A stretch of 64,000 nucleotides of DNA from positions 3,451,156 through 3,515,155 of the forward strand of contig NZ_SIHJ01000001.1 in the NCBI RefSeq assembly GCF_007859765.1. Direction: 5' to 3'. The stretch is from Posidoniimonas corsicana (GTDB lineage: Bacteria; Planctomycetota; Planctomycetia; Pirellulales; Lacipirellulaceae). The position numbers were made by a program, and so were the translations under genes. The notes under the pieces were generated by a model. It made no database searches, was not told where the DNA came from, and saw only the letters and a list, made by a program, of their open reading frames with translations. Below are positions 28,087 to 37,661 of this stretch, in pieces (position 1 is the stretch's first letter; each line of letters starts with the position of its first letter).

Positions 28087-29073
28087 CTAGCCCTGCCGCT
28101 GGGATTGCAAAGTCGGCGTTTTGGTTTGATCGGCAGGCGAAAGGAAATCCGCCTGCAAAGCTTCTCCAATCCCGTTAAGCAGGAGCTGGAAGCGATCGAT
28201 ATATTCGTGCAATCCCTCGCGTATGACATCCTCGATAGCGGTGTAATCCATCTCCGAGCGCAGGCGGCCCGCCAGCTGCTCGGTCCGGCAGGTAAAAGTG
28301 CCCGGCCGGCTGCCGGTGATCTCGCTGATAGAATCCTGGGCCCGCATCACGCAGAAGCGCATCGACCGGGGGAAGTCGCGGTCGAGGATCAGGAAGTCGG
28401 CCACCCGATCGGGGACAATGCTGCCGTGCATCCGGCGGTACATCGTCAGGGCGCTGGTGGAGCGGAGCAGCGCGTTCCAGCGGACCAGGTCGAGGGCGGA
28501 GCCGACGTCATTGACCGAGGGCAGCAGGTGGTAGTACTGCACGTCGAGGATCCGCGACGTCTTGTCGGCGCGCTCCAGCAGCCGCCCGATCCGCGAAAAG
28601 TGCCACGCCTCGCCGTGCGACATGGTGGTGTACGTGTGGCCCACCAGGGCGTGGCTGGCGAGCTTCACCTCGTCGCAGAACGCGGTCGGTTCGGCGAGCG
28701 CCCCGGCGTGCTTGGCCGACGCGAGAACCAGCAGGTAGAACCGGTTGATCTGCTCCCACATCGGCGCCGTGATCGAGTCCCGGACCATCCGGGCGTTCTC
28801 GCGGGCCTGGCTCACGCAGGACAGGATCGAGTTGGGGTTCTTGTCGTCGAAGGCGAGGAACCTCAGGACCGAGTCCCGCTCGGGGTCGCCGTACAGCTCC
28901 TTGTACAGGTCCTGGTCGCCGGTGGTGTAGACAAGCGGCGCCCACTGCAGTGGGTCGTCCGAGTCGGCGCCGAGCGTGATGTTGAAGTTGACGTCGATAA
29001 ACCGCGCGACATTCTCGGCACGCTCAATATATCGGCTCATCCAGAGGATGGAGTCGGCCACACGGCTCAGCAT
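28087..29073 (-). CDS. alpha-E domain protein (DUF403)
   Basis: The product is 328 aa and all-helical. It begins MLSRVADSILWMSRYIERAENVAR, the standard family N-terminus, which is why I prefer the ATG at 29073 over a TTG 6 bp upstream, even though GGAG spacing suits either. The Glu- and Arg-containing helices repeat through the protein. The biochemical role of alpha-E domains is unknown. They nearly always accompany circularly permuted ATP-grasp and transglutaminase genes, as here. It lies 91 bp after the ATP-grasp gene and 69 bp before the DUF2126 gene. Confidence 0.9.
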   Translation of the reverse strand: MLSRVADSILWMSRYIERAENVARFIDVNFNITLGADSDDPLQWAPLVYTTGDQDLYKELYGDPERDSVLRFLAFDDKNPNSILSCVSQARENARMVRDSITAPMWEQINRFYLLVLASAKHAGALAEPTAFCDEVKLASHALVGHTYTTMSHGEAWHFSRIGRLLERADKTSRILDVQYYHLLPSVNDVGSALDLVRWNALLRSTSALTMYRRMHGSIVPDRVADFLILDRDFPRSMRFCVMRAQDSISEITGSRPGTFTCRTEQLAGRLRSEMDYTAIEDVIREGLHEYIDRFQLLLNGIGEALQADFLSPADQTKTPTLQSQRQG

Positions 29074-29164
29074 GTTCAAGGTTGCTCCGCCTGGTTAACA
29101 CGGGCTGCGAAGGCGGGTCCGGCGCGGCGCCCCAGGGGGGCTGATCCGCGGCGGGGGCCGTCCC

Positions 29165-30586
29165 CTAGTTTCGCAGCACCCAGGTGTCTTTGCTACCACC
29201 TCCCTGCGAGGAATTCACCACCATCGACCCGGCGTTGAGGGCCACGCGGGTCAGGCCGCCCGGCATGACGTAGACGCTCTCGCCGGCCAGCACGAAGGGC
29301 CGTAGGTCCACGTGGCGGGGCTCGAGCCGGTCGCCGATCAGCGTGGGCACGGTCGAGAGCTGGAGCATCGGCTGGGCGATGTAGTTGCGGGGGTTCGACC
29401 GGATCAGGTCGGCGTACGCCGTGCGGTCTTCCTCCGACGCCTGCGGCCCCATCAGGATGCCGTACCCGCCCGACTCGTTGGTCGGCTTCACCACCAGCTT
29501 GTCGAGGTTCCCGAGCACGTGCTCCCGCTGCCTGCCGTCCGAGCAGAGATAGGTCGGCACGTTGCTGAGGATCGCGTCCTCGTCGAGGTAGTACTTGATG
29601 ATTTCGGGCACGTACGCGTAGACCGCCTTGTCGTCGGCCACCCCGGTGCCGGGCGCGTTGGCCAGCGCGACGTTGCCGGCGCGGTACGCCCGCATCAACC
29701 CGGCCACGCCCAGGCACGAGTCCTTGCGGAAGCACTCGGGGTCGAGGAAGTCGTCGTCGATGCGGCGGTAGATCACGTCCACGCGGTGCAGCCCGTGCGT
29801 GGTGCGGAGGAAGACCACGTCGTCAACCACGGTGAGGTCGCTCCCCTGGACGAGCTGCACGCCCATCTGCTGCGCCAGGAACGTGTGCTCGAAGTAGGCG
29901 GAGTTGTACACGCCGGGCGTGAGCACCACGGCCAGCGGCTGGTGTGCCGAAGGCGGGGCGCAGCTCAGCAGCGTCTGCAGCAGCCGCTCGGGGTACTCCT
30001 CGACCGGCGCGATCGACACACCGTGGAACACCTGCGAGAAGCTCCGCTTCATGACCTCGCGGTTCTCCAGCACGTACGAGACGCCGGACGGGCACCGCAG
30101 GTTGTCTTCCAGCACGTAGATCTGGCCGTCCTTGTCGCGGACCAGGTCCACGCCGTTCACGTGGCACCACGCCTTGTGGGTGGGGCTGAAGCCCTGCATC
30201 TCGGGGCGGTAGGTCTTGGAGGTCTGGAGCAGCTCCTCCGGCACCACGCCGTCGCGGATGATGCGGCGCTCGTTGTAGACGTCGTCGATGAACAGGTTGA
30301 GCGCGATCACCCTTTGGCGCAGCCCGGCCTCGATCCGAGACCACTCCTCGCCGTCGAGCACCCGCGGCATGATGTCGAACGGCCAGACCTTTTCGACGCC
30401 GTCCTCGTGGCCGTACACGTTGAAGGTGATGCCGGCGTTGCGGAACTGGAGCTCGGCGGCCTGCTGCCGGCGCCCGAGTTCGTCGGGGCCGATCATCTGC
30501 AACCGGCGGTAGAACTCCGTGCAGGCGGGACGCGGCTGACCCTCGGGGTCGAAGGTCTCGTCAAAGCCCTGACATTGATACTGCAT
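29165..30586 (-). CDS. circularly permuted type 2 ATP-grasp protein, first gene of the operon
   Basis: The product is 473 aa. The ATG at 30586 has AGGAAA just upstream. Family pieces are [37 protein letters not shown] and the intact nucleotide segment [17 protein letters not shown]. The enzyme should form an amide bond between a carboxylate and an amine with ATP hydrolysis. Its substrates are unknown. In contrast to the fusion protein further down the operon, its ATP site looks functional, so it is the best candidate for the ligase of this system. Confidence 0.9.
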   Translation of the reverse strand: MQYQCQGFDETFDPEGQPRPACTEFYRRLQMIGPDELGRRQQAAELQFRNAGITFNVYGHEDGVEKVWPFDIMPRVLDGEEWSRIEAGLRQRVIALNLFIDDVYNERRIIRDGVVPEELLQTSKTYRPEMQGFSPTHKAWCHVNGVDLVRDKDGQIYVLEDNLRCPSGVSYVLENREVMKRSFSQVFHGVSIAPVEEYPERLLQTLLSCAPPSAHQPLAVVLTPGVYNSAYFEHTFLAQQMGVQLVQGSDLTVVDDVVFLRTTHGLHRVDVIYRRIDDDFLDPECFRKDSCLGVAGLMRAYRAGNVALANAPGTGVADDKAVYAYVPEIIKYYLDEDAILSNVPTYLCSDGRQREHVLGNLDKLVVKPTNESGGYGILMGPQASEEDRTAYADLIRSNPRNYIAQPMLQLSTVPTLIGDRLEPRHVDLRPFVLAGESVYVMPGGLTRVALNAGSMVVNSSQGGGSKDTWVLRN

Positions 30587-31008
30587 GGTTTCCTGCCGCT
30601 TGGTGACTCGGAATGCTGCAACCACTGGCCGACGCTCAGAACATTGGCGCCGGGCGCCACTATCCTAGGCTTGCCTCGCTGTCACTCGCTGCAAAGCAGG
30701 CTCGATTCTCACCTAAAGGCTGTAAGAAAGAACCCACCCGACAGGATGCAACTGCCATGCCACGACTTTAGGCTGGTCGCCGGGAGGCCACACGCGTGGT
30801 CACTGGACGACCCGCGCTGACGGTCGCGGGGCTCGCCCTCCCCCGGTTATCGCTCCCCCCGATCGGATGTCAATCGTCCGCGACCTTTATCCGCGGCGAT
30901 TCGCCTGGCGCCAGCACGTGGCGGGCGCGGACCCGGCTTGTTGATTGGCGGTGCAAGCGGGCCGTTCCGCATTGGAAGGAATCACCACCCTCGGCAGGAG
31001 AATCCGTC
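30587..31008. other. 422-bp divergent intergenic region
   Basis: It lies upstream of the ATP-grasp operon (minus) and of the short ORF at 31009 (plus), so it should hold the operon promoter, but I could not find hexamers with good spacing. Only short palindromes occur, such as CCACACGCGTGG at 30788-30799. Nothing else is recognised. Confidence 0.4.
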
Positions 31009-31185
31009 ATGCGTCGTCTTAGGATGGTTAGTCATCAGCCCTCGCCCCGGCAGCTCAAACAGGCGGTTGCACTGTTGGGCCTCTCGGCGGCCTGCCGGAA
31101 GAAGTCGCCGGTGCCCCGCGCGACGCCGATCCCCGTGCCGGCCATCGTCCCACCGTCGCCTGCCGCCGCCGTAACGGCCCCCTAG
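31009..31185 (+). CDS. possible small protein, 58 aa
   Basis: An ATG preceded by AGGAG at 8 nt opens a short frame that ends 9 bp before the convergent ligA stop. The N-terminus is basic, then AVALLGLSAAC resembles a lipoprotein signal with a lipobox cysteine, followed by a Pro/Ala-rich tail. The hydrophobic stretch is short and begins late (about residue 19), so lipoprotein status is uncertain. No family is recognised. The good ribosome binding site is the main argument that it is real. Confidence 0.4.
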   Translation: MRRLRMVSHQPSPRQLKQAVALLGLSAACRKKSPVPRATPIPVPAIVPPSPAAAVTAP

Positions 31186-31193
31186 GCTGAGGC

Positions 31194-33302
<2,109 letters not shown>

Positions 33303-33328
33303 TTACCCGCACCGCCCGCACTCCCGCT

Positions 33329-36214
33329 ATGCCGAACGCCGCCGCCAGCACCGCAGCCGACGCCCCCACGACCGACACGATCCGCGTGCGCGGCGCCCGC
33401 GACCACAACCTGCGGGACATCGACCTGGAGCTGCCGCGCAATCAGCTGATCGCGTTCTGCGGCGTGTCGGGCAGCGGCAAGACGACCATGGCGATCGACA
33501 CCCTCTACGCCGAGGGCCAGCGGCGGTACATGGAGAGCTTCTCCACCTACACCCGGCAGTTCCTCGATCAGCTCGACAAACCGGACGCGGACGTCATCGA
33601 GGGCCTGCCGCCGGCGGTGGCGGTCACGCAGAACCAGATCAGCCGCTCGAACCGCGCGACGGTCGCCACCGCGACGGAGATCGCCGACCACCTGCGGCTG
33701 CTGTTCGCCCGAGTGGGCCGGGTGACCTGCCCGGGCTGCGGGCGCGAGGTGACGAAGGACTCGCCCGAGTCGATCGCGCGGTGGCTGCAGGAGCTGCCCG
33801 CTGGGCGGCGCGGGATGCTGGCCTTCCCCTACGAGAGCGACTCGCCGACCTGGCGCGAGGAGCTGGTGGAGGAGGGGTTTGTCCGCGTCATCATCAACGG
33901 CCGCACCCGCAACCTGGACGACGTGTCGGTGCGGAATGAGGCGACCGACGGCCCCGTCCTCGTGGTGGTCGACCGGCTGACCACGGGCGGCCCGACCGAG
34001 GGCCGGATCGCCGAGTCGATCGAGTCGGCGCTGCTGCACGGCGACGACCACTGCACGATCGTCGTCGAAGGGCCCGACGAAGCGTGCCAGGCGGCGATCG
34101 TCACGATCGACGACCGCACATGGGAGGCCCACCGGTTCGGGCGCACGTGGCACTGCGGACGCTGCGACCAGTCGTTCACCGAGCCGTCGCCGCAGCTGTT
34201 CAACTTCAACAGCCCGCTGGGCGCCTGCCCGGCCTGCGAGGGGTTCGGCAGCATCATCGAGACCGACATGGACCTCGTGGTGCCGGACAAGAAGAAGTCG
34301 CTCCGCCAGGGCGCGGTCGCGCCGTGGAACTCGCCGTCGTACGCCCACGAGCTGGAAGAGCTGATCGCGCTGGCGCCCGACCGGGGGATCCCGCTCGACG
34401 CCCCGTTCGAGGAGCTCACCGAAGAGCAGCTGGCGGTCGTGCTGCACGGCTCGCCCGAGCACGAGTTCGGCGGCCTGGACGGCTTCTTCCGCTGGCTGGA
34501 GCGGCGGAAGTACAAGATGCACCTGCGGGTGTTCCTCAGCCGCTGGCGGTCGTACCGCGACTGCGAAGCGTGCGGCGGGTCGCGGCTGAAGCCCGACGCG
34601 TTGGCCGTGCGCATCGGCGGCAAAAACCTGGCGGACGTCTGCCGCCTGAACGCCGGCGACGCGCACAGCTTCCTCAGCAGCCTGCCGCTGACCGACATGC
34701 AGCGCGAGATCAGCCGCGTGATGCTGTCGCAGGTCGTGGACCGGCTGCAGTACCTGAGCGAGGTCGGGCTGGCGTACCTGCCGCTCGACCGGTCGCTGCG
34801 GACGCTCAGCTCGGGCGAGGCCCAACGGGTCGCGATGACCTCGACCCTCGGCTCCAGCCTGGTCGACATGCTGTACGTGCTGGACGAGCCGACCGCCGGA
34901 CTGCACGCCGTGGACGTGAACCGGCTTACCGGCGCCATCCACCGCCTGCGGGACCGCGGCAACACGGTGATTGTGGTCGACCACGAGGAGGAGGTCATCG
35001 GCGGCGCCGACATCGCGGTCGAGTTCGGCCCCGCGGCCGGCGCCGACGGCGGGCGGATCGTGTTCCAGGGCCCGCCGCTCCAGCTGCGTGAGACGCCCAA
35101 CAGCAGCACGGGCGATTGGCTCGCCGGCCGCCGCGCGATGGTGGGCGGCGGCCCCCGCCGCGAGCCCGAGGGATGGGTTGAGCTGCAGGGCGCCACGGGC
35201 AACAACCTGCAGGGCGTCGACCTGCGCGTGCCGCTGGGCGGGCTCTGCGTGGTGACGGGTGTCAGCGGCGCGGGCAAGAGCAGCCTGGTGCTCCAGACGC
35301 TGTACCCGGCGCTGTCGTCGGCGCTCGGGAAAGAGAACGGCAAGTCCAGCGATCAGCCCGCCCTCCCCTACGGCTCGCTGGCCGGATCGGCCCAGCTGGA
35401 GAACGTGGTGCAGGTGGACCAGCAGGCGATCAGCCGCTCGCCCCGTTCCAACCCGGTGACGTACATCAAGGCGTTCGACCCGATCCGGTCGGTATTCGCC
35501 GAGCAGCCCGACGCGCAGTCCCAGGGGCTCACCAGCGGGCACTTCAGCTTCAACGTGGAGGGCGGCCGCTGCGAGACCTGCCAGGGCGCCGGACGCGTCG
35601 AAGTCGACATGCAGTTCCTGGCCGACATCACCATGCGGTGCCGCGACTGCGACGGCCGCCGCTACCGCCCGGACGTGCTGAGCGTGCGGTACCGCGGCCG
35701 CGACATCTCCGAGGTGCTCGAGATGTCCGCCCAAGAGGCGTTCCGTTTCTTCCGCGGCCACAAGAAGGTGCAGCAGAAGCTAAAGGTGCTGCTGGACGTC
35801 GGGCTGGGGTACGTGCCGCTGGGCCAGCCCTCCAGCACGCTGTCGGGCGGCGAGGCTCAGCGGCTCAAGCTGGCCGGCTCGCTGGCTGGCAAGCAGGCCG
35901 GCCGGGCGCTGTTTGTCATGGACGAGCCGACCCGCGGCCTGCACTTCTCGGACATCGTGCGGCTGATCGACTGCTTTGACGCGTTGCTCGAGGTGGGGCA
36001 CTCGCTGGTGGTGATCGAGCACAACCTGCAGCTCATCCTGGCGGCCGACCACGTGATCGACCTGGGACCCGGCGCCGCGCACGACGGCGGGCGGGTAATC
36101 GCCACCGGCACGCCGGAGCAGGTCGCGGCGAACCCCGACTCGGCCACCGGCCGGGCGCTCGCCGAGGCGATCCGCAAGCACGAAGCCGCCGCCCGCGAAC
36201 TGGACGACGAATAG
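33329..36214 (+). CDS. UvrA-family excision repair ATPase, divergent paralogue
   Basis: The product is 961 aa with two ABC modules. Walker A sequences are GVSGSGKTT (about residue 46) and GVSGAGKSS (about 644). Zinc-finger cysteines are in CGRC/CPAC (about 276-305) and CETC/CRDC (about 749-775). The first ABC signature reads LSSGEAQRV rather than LSGGEAQR, while the second is normal (LSGGEAQRL). The first Walker B reads DEPTAGLH rather than the usual DEPSIGLH, and the second reads DEPTRGLH. Canonical UvrA would scan DNA for damage with UvrB. These changes suggest a paralogue (UvrA2-like) with altered role, for example tolerance to DNA-binding drugs. No uvrB or transporter is nearby. Confidence 0.88.
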   Translation: MPNAAASTAADAPTTDTIRVRGARDHNLRDIDLELPRNQLIAFCGVSGSGKTTMAIDTLYAEGQRRYMESFSTYTRQFLDQLDKPDADVIEGLPPAVAVTQNQISRSNRATVATATEIADHLRLLFARVGRVTCPGCGREVTKDSPESIARWLQELPAGRRGMLAFPYESDSPTWREELVEEGFVRVIINGRTRNLDDVSVRNEATDGPVLVVVDRLTTGGPTEGRIAESIESALLHGDDHCTIVVEGPDEACQAAIVTIDDRTWEAHRFGRTWHCGRCDQSFTEPSPQLFNFNSPLGACPACEGFGSIIETDMDLVVPDKKKSLRQGAVAPWNSPSYAHELEELIALAPDRGIPLDAPFEELTEEQLAVVLHGSPEHEFGGLDGFFRWLERRKYKMHLRVFLSRWRSYRDCEACGGSRLKPDALAVRIGGKNLADVCRLNAGDAHSFLSSLPLTDMQREISRVMLSQVVDRLQYLSEVGLAYLPLDRSLRTLSSGEAQRVAMTSTLGSSLVDMLYVLDEPTAGLHAVDVNRLTGAIHRLRDRGNTVIVVDHEEEVIGGADIAVEFGPAAGADGGRIVFQGPPLQLRETPNSSTGDWLAGRRAMVGGGPRREPEGWVELQGATGNNLQGVDLRVPLGGLCVVTGVSGAGKSSLVLQTLYPALSSALGKENGKSSDQPALPYGSLAGSAQLENVVQVDQQAISRSPRSNPVTYIKAFDPIRSVFAEQPDAQSQGLTSGHFSFNVEGGRCETCQGAGRVEVDMQFLADITMRCRDCDGRRYRPDVLSVRYRGRDISEVLEMSAQEAFRFFRGHKKVQQKLKVLLDVGLGYVPLGQPSSTLSGGEAQRLKLAGSLAGKQAGRALFVMDEPTRGLHFSDIVRLIDCFDALLEVGHSLVVIEHNLQLILAADHVIDLGPGAAHDGGRVIATGTPEQVAANPDSATGRALAEAIRKHEAAARELDDE

Positions 36215-36234
36215 CCCACTCGCGCACTCCCCGG

Positions 36235-36240
36235 TATAGA
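36235..36240 (+). promoter_or_regulatory. candidate -10 element placed for leaderless transcription
   Basis: TATAGA (followed by AT) ends 9 nt before the ATG at 36250. With the usual 6-9 nt from -10 to the start point, the transcript would begin at or just before the start codon. No Shine-Dalgarno-like sequence precedes the ATG, which fits leaderless translation. The -35 is not clear. Confidence 0.35.
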
Positions 36241-36249
36241 ATCATCGGC

Positions 36250-37284
36250 ATGCCCTCCCCCGCCGACCGCTACGCGAAACAGGTCCGCTTCGCCCCCATC
36301 GGCGAGCCGGGCCAGCGCGCGCTCCGCGAGTCGAGCGTGCTGGTGGTGGGCTGCGGCGCGCTGGGTTCGGTCATCGCCGAGACGCTCGTCCGCAGCGGGG
36401 TCGGCCGGGTGCGTGTTGTCGACCGCGACTTCCTCGACCTCAGCAACCTGCAGCGTCAGACGCTGTACGACGAGGTCGACCTGGCGTCGGGGCTGCCGAA
36501 GGCCGTGCTGGCCGGCCGCAAGCTCAAGCGGATCAACAGCACGGTCGACGTCGAAGCCCAGGTGGCGGACGTGACGCACCAGAACATCGCCGAGCTGGCC
36601 GCCGGCGCCGACGCGATTGTCGACGGCCTCGACAACTTCGAGACCCGCCTGCTGCTCAACGACTACTCGGTCAGCACCGGCGTGCCGTGGGTGTACGGCG
36701 GCTGCATCGGCGCCGAGGGGCAGGTGATGGCCGTCCTGCCCGGCGAGACCGCCTGCCTGACCGGGCTGGTGCCCGAGCCCCCCGCTCCCGGCGAGGCGCC
36801 GACCTGCGACACCGCCGGCGTCATCGGCCCGGCGGTCAACGTGGTCGCCTCGCTGCAGGCGGCCGAGGCGTTGAAGCTGCTGTCGGGCAACCGGGACGCC
36901 GTGAACCGCCAGCTGATCTCGATCGACCTGTGGCGCAACCGCGTCCGGATGCTAGACGTGGCAAAGCTGCACGCCGACGGGACCTGCCCCACCTGCCACG
37001 CGAGAGAGTTCCCGTGGCTCAGCGGCGAGCGCGGCAGCCAGGCGGCCGTGCTCTGCGGCCGCAACGCCGTGCAGCTCCGGTCGGCGTTGACGCGCAAGGT
37101 CGACCTGGGGGCGCTGGCGGAGTCGCTCCGCGGCGTCGGCGAGGTGACCGTCAATCCGTTCCTGCTCCGCCTGACCCTGCCCGACCACGAGCTCACGCTG
37201 TTCCAAGACGGCCGCTGCATCGTGTCGGGCACAGAAGACGAGGCGCGGGCCCGCTCGCTGGTCGCCCAGCACCTGGGGGCGTAG
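36250..37284 (+). CDS. MoeB/ThiF/HesA family adenylyltransferase
   Basis: The product is 344 aa. The Rossmann ATP site is VVGCGALGS (residues 34-42), followed by the family segments VDRDFLDLSNLQRQTLYDE and GLDNFETRLLLND. CPTC near residue 246 gives half of the structural zinc site. The enzyme activates the C-terminal glycine of a sulfur-carrier protein by adenylation for thiamine, molybdopterin or tungsten cofactor synthesis. The carrier is not encoded here, so the pathway is open. The last 80 residues form a small domain (VNPFLLRLTLPDHELTLFQDG) that resembles a ubiquitin-like or sulfur-carrier fold, possibly a built-in carrier, though it lacks the GG end. Confidence 0.87.
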   Translation: MPSPADRYAKQVRFAPIGEPGQRALRESSVLVVGCGALGSVIAETLVRSGVGRVRVVDRDFLDLSNLQRQTLYDEVDLASGLPKAVLAGRKLKRINSTVDVEAQVADVTHQNIAELAAGADAIVDGLDNFETRLLLNDYSVSTGVPWVYGGCIGAEGQVMAVLPGETACLTGLVPEPPAPGEAPTCDTAGVIGPAVNVVASLQAAEALKLLSGNRDAVNRQLISIDLWRNRVRMLDVAKLHADGTCPTCHAREFPWLSGERGSQAAVLCGRNAVQLRSALTRKVDLGALAESLRGVGEVTVNPFLLRLTLPDHELTLFQDGRCIVSGTEDEARARSLVAQHLGA

Positions 37285-37408
37285 AGCGTCGCGCACCCCG
37301 CACGACCGTCGCGACCGGCATTCTGGTCCCCCTGCGACCGTGGCGCCGTAGGCTTGAGCAAGGCGGTCCAGAGCGGTTCGCCAGGTCCGCTACGCCGCAG
37401 GAGTGCCC

Positions 37409-37627
37409 ATGCTCACCAAGCTCGCGCTGTTCGCCTTTACCCTGCTGGTCTGCTACGGGCTGGCGCTGCTCGGCTTCCACGAGGCGGGCGTGGAGCCACC
37501 GGGGTTGCTGGAGCAACCTTGGTTCTGGGGGATCGTGCTGGTCGCGGCGTTGATCCCTTCCCGCTGGTGGCTGTGGCACGACCTCAATCCCTTCGACGAC
37601 TTCGGCGATTTCGGCGGGGACGACTAG
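37409..37627 (+). CDS. small membrane protein, 72 aa
   Basis: The ATG at 37409 follows AGGAG by 5 nt; a GTG 6 bp earlier would be too close to it. Two hydrophobic helices (LALFAFTLLVCYGLALLGF and WGIVLVAALIPSRWWLW) and an acidic tail with DDFGDFGGDD are seen. The likely place is the inner membrane with the acidic tail in the cytosol. No family is recognised. It starts 125 bp after the adenylyltransferase gene. Confidence 0.7.
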   Translation: MLTKLALFAFTLLVCYGLALLGFHEAGVEPPGLLEQPWFWGIVLVAALIPSRWWLWHDLNPFDDFGDFGGDD

Positions 37628-37661
37628 CGGCCGGTCGTCCGTCGAGCAGCACAAACATCTC

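Noticed and set aside
24634-29238. A 1534-codon plus-strand frame across the ATP-grasp operon
   Set aside because: It is antisense to four recognised genes and has no domain-like sequence; the same G/C-bias effect explains it.
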